Below are positions 1 to 13,073 of a DNA stretch of 64,000 nt, in pieces. Below the pieces are notes generated by a model. It saw only the letters and a list, made by a program, of their open reading frames with translations. It made no database searches and was not told the origin of the DNA. Within the stretch, counting starts at the first letter, position 1, and the number at the start of each line of letters is the position of its first letter. Source of the DNA: Siderastrea siderea (Eukaryota > Cnidaria > Anthozoa > Scleractinia > Rhizangiidae). The translations under genes and the position numbers were made by a program. Location of the stretch: the NCBI GenBank assembly GCA_964030785.1, contig OZ034971.1, forward strand, positions 11,832,579-11,896,578, given 5' to 3'.

Positions 1-1803
1 GGTCACCCAAATACAACATTGTTTCCCACCCCGTCTGTTCAATTTAGGAAAAAAAGTGAGAAAACTGCAGTAATTCATTTTCGTAGATACCTTTTCCCAG
101 GTGCTTCTTAGTTTTAATTCCTTTGTAAATATCATTGAGTTTTGTATTTTGTTCCTTGTCAAAACAAAAGACTACAAGCTATATACCGTACATATATTTT
201 TTAAGCTGCATTTTTTTGCAGTCAGGTGTACATATAGATTATATATTATTTTATATTATTATTGTTAGTTATTTGTTGTTTTTTTACGAAAAGGGAAAGG
301 GTACCCCTAGATCTCTCACTTAAAATTTTCTTGCTGTTTTTCATGCCACAAACAATACTCTTAACATTGCATTACTTGCATACATTTACTTTACATTCAC
401 TTTACATACATGGAAAGTGACTGTGTCACACATAAATCATATTTCTTGGTGAAGATATATTGTAGGATCATCATTTTGGATCATCTACTTCCCCTTTTTC
501 TCCCCAAACAACCAATCCACCTCTTAATAGAGAGAGACGGGGGAAGGGTGGGGAGGCAATAGTAAATGAAACATTCTATAAAAATGTGGAAAATCGCACA
601 TTTTGACTCAGTGTTCTTACTGGGATTTTGTCTGGGGAGTCCAAGGGCCCGCTTTGCCGAAAAGTGCGCCCTACAGGAACTTCTTTCTTCGAGTCCCGGT
701 ACTTTAGAACAAAAGAAAGAGGCTGACTTTTGCTCTACTGTGGCGATTCATGAACACACACGCTAAGAACAACACGAGCCCACATTCCAAATGGTCAGTT
801 GGATGATTCCAAGATGGTGATCAAGATTGTACTGAAGGAGCTACACTGTATATATGACACACCTCACATGTGGAAATTATATATCAAGAAAGGTTAAAGG
901 ATTAAAATGATACTTTGATGTACTGTTTTCATTGAGCTGACCTTATTTTCAAGTAAAAAGCTAGAGCATTCAACTGTCTGCTGAAAAATTATTGTTCAAC
1001 TAACTTCTAAAGTCTCTATAGCCCATAGCATCCTTGGCACCATCAAGGGCGCATTTACTTGGCTTTTGATGCACCATTTTACTTTTTTGTGTAGCAATCC
1101 TGCAAGGCCACAGCCTGGTTAGAACACTACTGGACTGAACTAAGTCAAGAAGTACAGAGCTTCAAAGCTATCCACTTCAAAATTAAAATTTGAAGAGAAC
1201 ACCCTGGCAATAAATGCATTCAATGACTGACATCCCATTGTGGATCAGAATTCCATCGATCAGGGTTCCAAAGGGGTTTAAGGCTCCAGGGCTCAGGGCT
1301 AAAAAATGTAGGGTACCAGGGTGCCAAGACAGAAAAATCAGGGCTCTCTAGGGTTCCGTGGCTGTACTCTACGGCTCCATTTAACAAGAATCATTAGTTT
1401 TGTCCGGGCTCCAAGTAGAAAAAGGCTTTGAGCTCCAGGCTCCATGAAAAAGTTCAGCGCTCCAAGGCTTCAAAGACCCTGCTTTGATGCCCTGACTGAT
1501 AATAATTTTGATGTCCTGCCCATATATCGGCCAACATCGGAGGCCCTGTTAGGGGGGTCTGAATAATCCATAATCCTGGGTAAATTTTGGAAATAATCCG
1601 CATCCCAATTTTGTGAATGAATGTGTCCCTAAATTACATTTTATTTTGTATCCCTAAATAAAATTCTAACAAAAAATAATCCACAATCTTAAAATTTAGT
1701 GCCCAATAAACCGTATCCCTTCTCTAAAACCCTCTAATAATCCATAATTCTAAAACCCTAACAGAGCCGCACATTGGCAGACGTAGATAACGCTCGTGCA
1801 AGA
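1..1803. other. Non-coding, with two low-order repeats
   Basis: No exon recognised. 1262-1490 is a degenerate array of GGCTCCAGG-like words. 1550-1765 contains repeated AATAATCCATAATCC motifs at both ends with CCCTAAAT words between, possibly an old MITE. The open frame at 566-766 has no recognisable similarity. Confidence 0.5.
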
Positions 1804-4341
1804 CCACAGGCTTACCATCCTCTGTTCGTGTGGTGGGCTGTGCATTTATAATGGCTGTGCCGGTTTATCAAATTAGCAAAACTAAAGCCAAAATTTAGGA
1901 GTTTTGAAACCAAGGAAAATGAAATAAAAACTCATAAAATTGCTGCCATGGTGTTTTGATTTGTTTCTGTGTTTATTTTGGCGATTTAAGGCTCAAAATA
2001 ACGGTTGGACTCGCTCAAAAGTACAGAAAGAGAAGAAGGCATGCAACTAGGCGACCCGCAAATTACACTACCCAGTCAAACATTTCGCCAAAAAAGTCGT
2101 ATTTGCCTGATTCGCTCACACAAAAAAATCTTAGCCCTCGAAAGAATAGTCTAATTCTAGCAAAGTTTTGGTCAAATTTGAGTTAGATTCGATCGCGGAT
2201 AGACCTTTAGAATCGAGCCCAGACTTTTGACTACGACCATCAATTTGCTTTCTCCCTATGATCTGCAAGAAATCCGAACTCAAAGGAATTCGAAGAATGC
2301 TTTTTTCCGTTAAAATTTGAATTCATGTGCAACAAACTGCCGCCCCTGGCCTCCCTACACGAAAATTTTGGTACGTGACAAAATCTTCTCTGTGGTCACC
2401 CGAGTGGTGAGTTTGACCAACAAAGGAACCCAGTTGAAAGACACGACTTCCCCTGCGCATAGAAGTCGCTGGGCGCAGAAATTCAAAACAAAACAAAATG
2501 AAAGACGCGGACTCAGGCCAGCCAAGAAGAAAAAGACCAAGAAGAAAAACACCGAGAAGAAAAAGACCGAAAAGGGAAATGAAAAATGGTGGCGGTACGT
2601 TGAATTGTTGTTTTTTTTTTCTTGTGTGTGTGTGCCATTTACCATTGCCAGACAACTGCAGCTAGTAAGATCATGCGAAATCGTTTCGTTTTAACTGGCT
2701 TGCATTTTTCTGTTTTCATGACAGGTACTTAACACAGAATTATGAGTTAAAATCTGGAGCAAAAATTTCCTTGGATGAGATTTTGGAAAAAGTGAGCATT
2801 TTCGTTTCACTTTGAAAGGAAAGGAAGTTTGCACCATAGTAATTAAGAGAAGTGTTTGGTAACGGTGTTATCGTTTGCCACCCGAGAATTGGTGGAAAGC
2901 AAGCGACAACTTTTTTCAACCTTGGGACCAAGGACTAATACTGCGAGTAATCAGTGGCATGTAATGAATTGTTGAGAAGTTTAATCCGTTCAATATAGTA
3001 GAAGCTCGAAAATGTATTTTCATCTCACAGAATTCTTTAACCTGACATGTAAGTGCTTGAATTTTTCTGGTAACACCGCCATTTTTCATTTCCCTTTTCG
3101 GTCTTTTTCTTCTTGGCCTTAGGCTGGTCTGAGTCTGCGTCTTCCATTTTGTTTTGTTTTGAAGTTTTGCGCCCAGCGACCCTCAGTCTACACTAGGCTT
3201 GGATAAATTCTGCTCGTAAAATGGCTTATTCTGCCTGCCGGCAGTGCTCGTAAAAATCGCTTATTCTGCTCGAAATTCTGCTCGGACACCCTTATTCTGC
3301 TTGAATTCTGCTCGGTACCCAAAAAAATTTCAGCCATTTGGGCCGGATTTATTTTCGCAAATATAGAACGGAGCCTGGGCGTAACCCCTAAAAACTAATT
3401 AGATATTCATTATGTGTAGCAAAATTGTAACACATCTTACTTTATGTCATTACTATTAGACGAAACACTGAATTTTTCCATTTGTTTTTTATTTAGTTTT
3501 AAATTTTTCTTACATCTGTTATGCATATCATTAGTGCTGCTGATTTTCCCTTATTCTGCTCAAATTCTGTTCGAAAATGCCTTATTATGCCGGTAGAATG
3601 CTCGCCTCAAAAATCTCTTATTATGCTCGAAATTCTGCCGGCAGAATTTATCCACGCCTAGTCTACGTGCAGGGGAAATTTCGTTCAACTGGGTTCCTTT
3701 GTTGGTCAAACTCACCACTTGGGTGACCACAGAGAAGATTTTGTCATGGACCAAATGTTTCGCGTAGGGAGGCCAGGGGCGGCAGTTTGTTGCACATGAA
3801 TTCAAATTTTAACGGAAAAAAGCATTCTTCGAATTCCTTTGAGTTCAGATTCCTTGCAGATCATAGTGAGAAAGCAAATTGACAGTCGTATTCAAAAGTC
3901 CAGGCTCAATTCTAAAGGTCTATCTGCAATCGAATCTAACTCAAATTTGACCAAAACTTTGTTCAAAGACTATTCTTTCGAGGGCTAGATTTTTTTGTGT
4001 GAGCGAATTGGGCAAATACGACTTTTTTGGCGAAATGTTCGACTGGGTAGTGTAATTTGCGGGTCACCTAGTTGCATGCCTTGTTCTCTTTCTCTACTTT
4101 TGAGCGAGTCCGACCGTTATTTTGAAAACATCGCTTTCGCGAGCCTTATTAAATTGCCAAAATAAACACAGAAACACAAATCAAAACACCATGGCAGCAA
4201 TTTTATGAGTTTTTATTTAATTTTCCTCAGTTTTAAAACTCCTAAATTTCGGCTTTAGTTTTGCTAATTTGACAAACCGATGCAGTCATTATAATATAAA
4301 TGCACAGCACACCACACAAACAGAGGATGGTAAGCCTGTGG
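1804..4341. mobile_element. Large foldback (inverted-repeat) element
   Basis: Arm 1 (1804-2598) and arm 2 (3076-4341) are reverse complements at high identity: for example CCACAGGCTTACCATCCTCT at the left end and its complement at the right end. Removing the 471-bp insertion in arm 2 makes both arms 795 bp. The 477-bp centre (2599-3075) has no coding sequence I recognise. Open frames in the arms are mirror images and not genes. Either a foldback transposon or an inverted duplication. Confidence 0.8.
3192..3662. mobile_element. MITE inserted in the foldback arm
   Basis: 471 bp absent from the opposite arm. Ends are ACTAGGCTTGGATAAATTCT and the inverse of ACTAGGCGTGGATAAATTCT. CTAC flanks both sides as a probable 4-bp target duplication. 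Inside, CTTATTCTGCTCGAAATTC words are repeated near both ends. Confidence 0.75.
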
Positions 4342-5030
4342 CAAGACACATGATCAGCGATTCATTCTTCTATTTTAACCCATATTATTGCAGAAGGAAA
4401 GACAAAAATCAAAATTGAATTAATTACTGCAATAACAGTGACAGCCGCCGTTGTTCTATTTGTGAATATACCTTTGTTTGGCGCGGGAAAAATCAATCGA
4501 GGCGTGAAAATTGACGCGGCTTCTAATTAATTAAGCTTAAGCATTGATTATCTCTCACCGACACCGTCGACCTACATTTAAATTCAAGAAATTATTATCT
4601 TTTTTGGAGTGTTTGTTTTAAGAGTAACTCCGTTACCTACTAGTTTTCGCTTCCCCTACTAAAAAGGCTCATTGATAAGCTTGATTAAGCTTAAGATTTA
4701 AGGTGCCTTTGCGACAACGTCGAGCATGCGTCAAATACACAGAGAAGAATTCAGTTTGTCACCAAATCTCTCCGTCCAAGTCTTAAAATTGCCCCCATCG
4801 TCAACTGGAATACTCAAGTAGGACTTCGCTCATCACATATACGAAAAAATCGGCGAAAGAAACTTTAATTTTTGTTCAAGAATACAGAAATCTTTCATGC
4901 ATGCAACCTCGTACAACTGATATCATATGCAGACGAAACTGTCTTGCGATTCACGGTAGTTAAGCTTATCTGTGAAAGCAAATGTTACGATTGTATACTC
5001 CAGTTAAACAAGGAATTTTGTTCTACTTAC

Positions 5031-5106
5031 AATCAAATGCTCTCTCACTGTGATCGCTTCCATCGACGGCTATAACGACAACTCTTTTCTCGTTTGAGCA
5101 CGCCAT
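5031..5106 (-). CDS. Orphan first exon of a third USP gene
   Basis: 76-bp exon MACSNEKRVVVIAVDGSDHS then ERAFD, ending at a GTAAGT donor in the same phase and length as exon 1 of gene B. No matching second, third or fourth USP exon is visible to the left down to position 1, where a large foldback element lies instead. It may splice to exons beyond the window edge or be a leftover of an incomplete duplication. Confidence 0.6.
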
Positions 5107-5885
5107 ATTTTCAGCTTTCACTCGTTCATTGAAAACGAATACTGTGGGATGTTTTCCACGATCAATGGGCGAATCAATGGGCGGACCAGTGACGCGTGAC
5201 AGATGCGTGACAGCTTTCACGTATCTTTCAAGGGTGGTATGTGTAGACTTCGTGGTATGAAAAATACATTAATCCTCAAATAATAATTCCTCATTAAAAA
5301 AAAAGGAATAGAAATTATATTCATTGAGCGCTGTTTCAAATTTTCGGGCGTTAAAAATTTTGGACGGCAACAAATTTTGGACGGTTTTACTTTGCGACAA
5401 ATTTTTGTTCGAAATTTTAACTCGTCCTCCGATATTTTTGGGGAATAATGTATGTATAATATAAAATTGTTTGTTTAAGGGCTTATGCGCTGAGCTTATT
5501 ATATCCACAAGGAAGTTTTTATCAATTATAAGCTTCAACATGTCCAAGGGGTCCACCAAGAGGGCGAGTTATTGCGTTGAGTTAAGGACGGTGCCAAGGG
5601 GAAAAAGCAGATCTTAGCAAGGGTTATTGGAATCTAAAACGACAAATGTGAGTAATCACGCATTTCCCAGAGATAATTAACCAACGATAATTCTAAAAAA
5701 GCTTTAAAATACAAAGAAAGTATGGCAATTTCTTTTCAAATTTAAGCTCAATTATCTCTGAAAAATGCTTGGTTACCCAAAGTTGGATTCTGGTAGCCTT
5801 TGTTAAGATCTTCTTTTTCCACATAGTCATAAACCGCACAAAAATACCTTTGTATTAGCAGGCTCAGCTCCTGGTTCGGAGCAGA

Positions 5886-6270
5886 CCCGAGATTGAATTT
5901 CAAGATTTTCCCGCCAAAAAATTTGAAAATTCAATATTCTGCCTTCATAATCTTTAAATTTCTTGAATTTTCCGGCAAAATGCCGAATTTTCAATATTCT
6001 GCCGGCATAATCTTGAAAATTCATGATTCTGCCGGCATAATCTTTAATTTCAACATTTTGCTATTAAAATATGGAATTTTCAATATTTTGCCGCCATGTA
6101 TTCAAGTTTTCTGCTGGCATAATCTTGAAATTCAACATTTTGCCTGCAAAATATGTAATTTTCAATATTTTGCCAGTATAATCTCGAAAACTCAAGATTC
6201 TGCCGGCATAATTTTGAATTTCAAGATTCTGCCGGCAACTGACGTTGCAAAATCTTGAATTTTCAATATT
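5886..6270. repeat. Minisatellite of CTGCCGGCATAATCTTGAA units
   Basis: About ten imperfect units of roughly 30-36 bp alternating TTCTGCCGGCATAATC with TTGAATTTCAA. AT-rich with a palindromic GCCGGC core. Non-coding; open frames across it are low complexity. Confidence 0.75.
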
Positions 6271-7038
6271 TTTCAACTCACCGGAGTTACTCGCCATTGC
6301 TAACTCACTGCTCAGTAAAACCCCCAAGTCCAAGAAGTACAGCAAAGGCAAGCAAAGACACTCAAATTACCATATATTTTATCAAGGCATACTATACCTG
6401 AAGAAGCGTCAATTTATTCAATTAACACTTGGGGAAAATATGAGGCCAGTTTTGCACGAAACGTGGACTGATACTAGCAAAGCCTGGCAAAGCTTCCTGT
6501 TTTATCCAATTTTTAAATTATTTTGATTCTCAAAACCTTCATGATTCCAGTTCTAGAGGTATGTTTCAATTATGAGCGAAACCATCGCACGTTAGTACTA
6601 ATGTACTTGGGTGTTCAATTCTAATAGTAGAGGCAAGTCTTGATAGGCTCCTCCTAGAGAGGGTTCGAGGTGCATCCGTCTTGTCAAATCACTAAATGAT
6701 ATTGGCAAGTGTTTTTCTTTGGTAACTCAGTGAAATGATACCAGGAACATTGAGCCACACCAGGAGCCCAGGTGCCCCTGGCCACACCCTCAAGCTACCG
6801 AATTTTGGCACCTTTGAGGGGCTCCGTTAGACGAGCACCCCTCACTTCTCTAATACGGATCAGAGCAGTAGAACAATAAACGGGAAAACTGCAGACATTT
6901 CACTCGCCAAAGATGATTTTATTTATAACGGTTAGACAAAAAACAAAGCAACAACAGCATATCTTCAAGCAAATTTCACTGGCACTCTTCATAATGCGTC
7001 TTCTCTTTTTTAGGGGAGAGGGGTGAGGAAGCCTTTGT

Positions 7039-7562
7039 CTACTCCGCCTTCGGCACCACTACCACTGGCATGTGGGCATGGTGAATGACGTAATCACTCA
7101 CACTTCCTAATATGGTGCGACGCACTTTTCCCACACCTCGGCTCCCTATTACAAGGAATGTAACCCCCTCCTTTTGCGCCACTTTACAGATCGTCTCTCC
7201 GGCGGGTCCAGTCTCCACAACAATCTTCGCAGATACCTAAAAGGAGAGAAGTAGAAAATAATTTCAGGTGTTTTTTTTTCATTCCTCGGTGTGTGGATTG
7301 ACTGAAAAGAAGATTATATTTGATTTTGAAGAAATGAACTTACATTTGAAGCCTTGCATTTTTCTGTATATTTTCGCTCTAGTTCTTTAATGGCGTTTTC
7401 ATGTTTGGCAAGTTCACTAGTCCACTCATCCGTCAGAATTATGTCTAAGAGGATAAGATCGAAGATACACATGAGATACAGTTCGTCTTACTTCAGGAAA
7501 CGTCAATGCCCTCCCCCCCACCTTAACCTACCCCCCCCCCCCCCATTACTGGCTTTTGCAAT

Positions 7563-7593
<31 letters not shown>

Positions 7594-10500
7594 TAAACAA
7601 ATAAACAAATAAATGAATAAATAAATAAATAAATGTGAGGTGAGGTGACCCGAATCACCATACACCTTTCATCCCATTGCACCGCCTTCCCGCATCTCCT
7701 TCTCCCACACACCTCCCTCCCCATACAATTCCTGGACAGGAGACTTGTCCTGGAGTAGTATGGAGAGGTTTCTATCCTTGACCTCCCGTCCCACCCTGCA
7801 GAGGATCAAGACATAGGGTAGAGGAAGAACTGCTCTAGATCTCCCCCCCCCCCCCCCGCCCCCTGTACTCTACTTCCGCCGTCAGGCTTCCCTTAACCTT
7901 CCCGCTTTCTCGTCTCACCACACTACACTTTAAAAGTGTAGACTTAAGGTTTTTAAAGCTTCTGGTACTTACGAGGCATAACCGGGGGGTGTATTTCACG
8001 TGAATGGATCACAACCACTTGATCTCCTTCTTGGTAGACATTTTTCACAAACCCTGCATAACAACCGAAACAACATCAGCAAGTGATATGTGGCAGTGAT
8101 ATAACGTTCATGCCAATCCAAAAGAGTGGAAGAGGAGTACAATACTAGCCCTGAGCTGTTTATAATGATTTCGTTTCAGTATAAATAGTTTGATTTGCAG
8201 ACGATTCGGGTGTCGTGGGAGAGCTCGGACTGTTTGACACAGGCTAGAAAAAGGCTAGATCTAAATTAAGACACAGGAGACTTATTGATCAAGAGCTCCT
8301 CTAGTATTTGGCTGTGGAGAGGCAGTAGACGACGAGCAATCCCTTTTTCCTCTCAGGAATGGTCGAGGGTGAAAATTGCCAAACGCCTGCCGCGGCGAAA
8401 CATGACTTGCATGTCGTGAAGTGCGCGTCACGTTTCCATCCGACAGCCCACTTTCGCGCGCGATCGCACGTTCTTCTCGTTGATCTGTGAGTGGAAAGAG
8501 GGGCTACTCGTACTCTAGAGGTGCGGTGTTTTAGTGGCTAGTGTGAAGGACTCTTGATAGCCTGGGAACAGGCTAGGGGAGGGGGGGGGGAAGAAAACTT
8601 CCGCGCTCGGCACGTTGTTGCACCCTACTCTTTATTCGGACACATTGTCACAATTCACCTCTCTTCGGCTCTCCCTTGCCCTCAATGTAGAGTGATCCAA
8701 TTTTTGGTTGTTGCAAGTCATTGTTATCAACATTGGGGAGGCGGACAGGGAAAGTGTTCCAACAAATGTGTCCGAAATTGTAGACTTTCTATCGGAAGAT
8801 GGGAGGGTCGGTGTTCGATGCTCGGGTTCTAAAACGTCTTGTATTGTTTCCTTTAGCTTACACAAGGAACTTCTATTCCACCGATGCGTCCTCTCGCTCC
8901 AATTATGGGTACCGGCAAAGGTAGCCCTGCGATGGTCTAGACTAGTTATTTTATGCTACCGTTTCACATTCGACTACGTAAGGAGCCGCTGACAAATTCC
9001 ATTCTCAAGTCCCCCACTTAACGTTCACTGGACGTTTAGGGGAGGGGGAGGGGGAGGGGGGGGGGTGAGGAGAGTCCGGACTTGCTTGTTAGCGCGGAGC
9101 ATTTGGGGCTAAACGAAATGATCAACTTTAAAAAGATATTTCACTTCATGTTGAGAACAGCACAACGGAGGAAATATAGTACAGCAGAAAAAGAATTGGG
9201 AATAGCCCTTTATAGATTGTGCCAGTAAATTAAGTCAAAGTTGCTCCCAGAAATGGTCAAAAGTTGCTCAAAAGTTTCAAATAATCGACAAAGTTGCCCT
9301 CAGAATTTAAAAAGTTGCTTGTAAAAGTGAACTATTTTATTCTGAATAACATCTTAAAACAACATGCAGAAATTGTTTGATGTGTCATAACGTAAGTTTT
9401 TCTTTCCAGTGCTGCCATTAGTGAAATAACAATATGGCGAATCCAGTTCTTTAAATAACCGCTAGAAATTTGGTGCGTTGTTCGTGGGCGATATTAAATT
9501 AATAACTGCTGACCTGTTTGTGGGCGCACATCAATTCTTACTGAGTTTACACGTCTATAGCATTTCTAGTATCAACCAAAACAACTGCAAAATTTTAGTT
9601 CATTTACGTTTTTATACCTCAGATGACTCATTTGTTGCCCAAAAGTTGCTTTGGGAGGCAAAAGTTGCTCTAAGTTGCTGGTAGCACAAAAAGTTGCTCA
9701 AAACTCTAAAAGTTGCCAAAAAGTTGCCAAGCACAATCTATTTAGGTCTAATTGGGAATCCGTTGAGATTTTCGAGAATTTTTTTCATGTCGGATAAGTA
9801 ATAACAATACAAGTTTGTGAATAGAACTTCGAACTGACTCAAACATATGCCGGCATTCATCCTCCTTGCCATTTGGAATTTACGTCAGTTACATCAACAG
9901 CTTCATCCCCTTGTACACACAGTGACAAGATATTTCCAACAACGAACGAAAGGCGGTTCTTGATGGTATTGAACACAGTAACTTGAACAGAACTTTGTAT
10001 TAAATTGTTAACAATCCAGGGTTAACAATCAAATTGTTTTGACCATCTTCTTGTCTTTATAACCGCAGAGGTGGCATTTCTCTGGTTCTTCCTCACTTGG
10101 AAAGTCGTGAGCATTTGGTACACAGCTGTAATGATACCATGCCTCACAAGCATTGCAGAAGAGGACACAATTTCCTTTGCTCTTTGCCTTGACTTCTGCC
10201 GTATTATGGCCGATTTAGACATAGGATCGTTTTTAATACACAGCTAAATATAGTGGCCTACACGCCTACCAGATTCCTTATCTGTCCTACCGAACAGGAT
10301 GACTGAGTTGTTTTGATGCGTCAACTGAAGGGAGCATATAAAGAAAGGTCTGGTTTTGCTAAAAATGGCAATTCTACTGTACGGAACTATCAATAATTAT
10401 CTTTGTCTTGGATTGGCTAAGATCAAAATGGGTTCAATTTGAACGTTTTCAAGCTTTTAGCTTGTGGTGGCCCAATTGTGTCTCCTATAAAATCCGTGAA

Positions 10501-11595
10501 AATCTTTTTAGGATTCGTTCTTTCTTTAAAAATCCACCTGATATTGCCCCTTGTAAGTATAGAAGCAATTCACGTTTGAAGAAGGTAATTAGATATAAAT
10601 TTAGCACACTTTTGTCGAAAGAAAGTAAAGTCCATGATATTGTCCGTAAAGATGCCTGTTTTTCGCTCCCATATCATGTCCGATTAGACACAGTTGATTG
10701 AGAATTCGTGAAGTAGTGTTAGGGGAATTCCGCCGGACTGCGAGCAAAAAAAGGCTAAAAAGATATTCCAGGGGAACAGAGGAATTGTCGGTCTTCTAAA
10801 TACTTTGAGATGACGTTGATCGTTTCACACATCGGTCTCGCCAACAGCATTTACTCGACTACCATAAAGATGGGGGGGGGGGGGGGGGCTTACTGTAAGT
10901 GTCCGTAGGGAAAGTTAGAACAGTGAAAATTCTAAGGGCGGAGGGGGAAGTCTGATCTTTACGTCCAGGGACGTAAAGCGGGGAACTTTTGAATACGTCG
11001 ACGGCCACTGGCCAAGTGTTGACCGACTGACGTAGATGATTAAGTAAAATTTGCAAGTTGGAGAACCGAGCATTTGGTATAAATCCTGTATTGTCCTAAC
11101 CGATTACAATTAATAATTATACAGCTGCTATTCGTACGAGACCCGCACGCCTACTTGCATGTATTTGCCCTAGCGTTTTCAATAACATGTTCTCCTATTC
11201 TTGAATGCAATTCCGTATCACGTAAATGATTATTGGTTTGAATGACCTCTGGGCTTACATGTTATATTGGAAAAGAATGTCAGCTCTCTGAGTGAAGTTA
11301 TCAACGTAGATCTAATTGCCAAGGCTCAGGCGAAACTAATTGCATTGCCTGTTCCATACAATTGGCAATAAAAAAGTCTACTAAAACTGAAAGTTAGCAA
11401 AGTGACAGACAGTCGACTGTTCGAATCGGATCCATTCGAAAAACTGGTATCGACCCTAACTGTAGAAATCGTGCGTACATTGTAGATTTCAAGCAACAAA
11501 GGCGAACCAAAGCGTATTAGTTTATACTCACAATCAAATGCTTGTTCGCTGTAGGCGCTCTGGTCCACAGCAACTGCTACAGTCCTTTGAGACAT
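7039..11595 (-). CDS. Universal stress protein (UspA family), gene A, four exons
   Basis: Exons 11595-11532, 8053-7973, 7444-7344 and 7236-7039 give 147 residues, the usual single-domain USP length. The start is MSQRTVAVAVDQSAYSEQAFD; the next exon gives WFVKNVYQEGDQVVVIHSRE; the last carries the nucleotide-binding signature GSRG...RRTILGSVSDYVIHHA and ends VVVVPKAE. The G-x2-G-x9-G(S/T) pattern predicts ATP binding. All introns are GT-AG, in phases 1, 1 and 0. In animals these proteins are cytosolic and of uncertain role; cnidarians carry many. The long first intron (8054-11531) is full of repeats. Confidence 0.92.
7503..7640. repeat. Poly-C tract and AAAT microsatellite
   Basis: A run of C (7532-7543) followed by about 18 AAAT/AAAC tetranucleotides, within intron 2 of USP gene A. 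A second poly-C tract lies at 7843-7857. Confidence 0.85.
9213..9740. mobile_element. MITE with AAAGTTGC subrepeats
   Basis: Ends TAGATTGTGC and its inverse GCACAATCTA, with TTTA duplicated on both sides (9209-9212, 9741-9744). AAAGTTGC(T/C) words occur about 13 times, clustered near both ends. 528 bp, non-coding, in intron 1 of USP gene A. Confidence 0.75.
10029..10205 (-). pseudogene. PHD-type zinc-finger fragment
   Basis: One reading frame gives NCVLFCNACEAWYHYSCVPN and, 15 residues on, CHLCG, then runs into a stop. The C-x2-C-x4-H-x2-C...C-x2-C spacing is that of a PHD finger second half, with only a weak first cysteine pair. The frame is closed by a stop upstream (TAA near 10210). It lies in intron 1 of USP gene A. 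PHD fingers occur both in chromatin proteins and in ORF1 of some retrotransposons; which applies is unclear. Confidence 0.45.
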
Positions 11596-11942
11596 GTCTT
11601 CCAGCACGTCAAAGATGTTGAACGACGACCAGTTGTTTTATTTTACTGACAGTGATATTTATCGTCTCGTCGATTCAATGCCAAGTCCGGATGGAATGTC
11701 GCTACATCAGTCACGCAATCTTCCAAAGGCTACATAGCTCGATAAAGACGGCTTTTCTTTTGATCTCTTCATTACAAAATGGCATGTGCCTGCTTTAAGC
11801 TGTAAATGTAACGAATTGTAAACGTCTGAATATTTCCCTTATTGCTTATAACCACGAAGTTGGATAATTTATCATTCGTGAAAATTAAACGTCACTTCGC
11901 TGTTTAGTCACGCAATCCTCTGAGGCCTACTCAATAAAGTTT

Positions 11943-12294
11943 TATACGGGGAGGCTCCGCCCGGAGGTTCAAACCCTTACCCTTTAATATACCCATTTTT
12001 ACAAAAATGCTACCCCTCTCATATACCTAGAGCAAACTGAATTGCATCCCTTTCTTATACTTTCCTATTTATAATCGCCATGTTTTCCCCGGGTTTTCAG
12101 TCGTTCTGATTCAGTTGCGTAGTCATTTCTGCCAAAATGTGGCACCCTTTGATATACTTCGCTTTAGCCACCATTTCTTCCACTTTGCAGCTGATTTTGT
12201 AACCCTTTCGTATACTAAAATGGCAATTTTCCCTAAACCTTAATATACTGCGAGCTTAAAAAGGCACCCCTTTCGGGCGGAGCCTCCCCGTATA
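11943..12294. mobile_element. MITE with GC-rich inverted ends
   Basis: TATACGGGGAGGCTCCGCCC at the left and its exact inverse at the right (21-bp perfect ends). The interior has repeated CCTTTAATATAC words. Non-coding, just upstream of USP gene A. Confidence 0.8.
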
Positions 12295-12365
12295 GCGAGT
12301 ACCCCCGGGGGTTTACACTGTAACTTTTAAAAACTGTTTAATGCTACAAAGCAACTGTCAAGTGC

Positions 12366-12367
<2 letters not shown>

Positions 12368-12411
<44 letters not shown>
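12368..12411. repeat. ATT trinucleotide microsatellite
   Basis: About 14 TTA units. A related TTTA array lies at 12817-12857. Confidence 0.95.
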
Positions 12412-13073
12412 AAAGATAAAAAAGAACGGTACTGGGCACATGGGGTAATCGGAAGTTAGCTCCCTGGCATAGTTCAGTGTCTCTTTTTATTTCGTTCATT
12501 TCCTTGTTTCCGATTGGAAATTTTCTGTCTCCTCGTGAAATCTTCAAAACTCTTCGAAAATCCTTTAATTCGAAAGTCCTTAAATGGGCAGGACTTCGAC
12601 TTGTTTGCATTTCTTGGAAGAGGGATGTGTGAGGTGGTTTCGAGGTATTCAGGTTTCAAAATATACGGAAATCCGTCAGTGCATGAATGGTCGCTAGAAA
12701 ACGGAATAAGGGCGGGTTATAGCATGTGTGTCAGTGTCATGAGTAGAGCGATGGGAAGGGACCGAGAATGACACGTCCTTGTGCGAGCAATCACCAGCCG
12801 GTTTTCGATAAGCAAGAATAATTTATTTATTTGTTTATTTATTTATTTATTTATTTTTTCACACAGACGTACAACATCTTCACGACAGTAGTACACAACA
12901 CGAAAAATGTCGTAGGATTTTGAAACATGCTAACGCCACGCCTACAACACGAATCGTGTCGCTCAAAATGTTAAAATGACGAGTTGTTTACGATCTTTCC
13001 TTGACGTTTGACGCGAGCAGCGCGCGCTACAAAAGTCCCATACGGCAGTCGTAAGCAAAAATATCGGCCCTAA

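Noticed and set aside
2317..2694. Lys-rich 125-residue frame and its minus-strand mirror
   Set aside because: Lies in the foldback arm; the other arm encodes the mirrored frame, and there is no domain or splice signal.
5893..6258. 121-residue frame with PAIILKIHDSA-like repeats
   Set aside because: Generated by the CTGCCGGCATAATC minisatellite; composition and both-strand openness show it is not a gene.
10408..10701. 97-residue plus-strand frame (MDWLRSKWVQFERF...)
   Set aside because: No recognisable similarity, no splice context and AT-rich surroundings; too weak to call.
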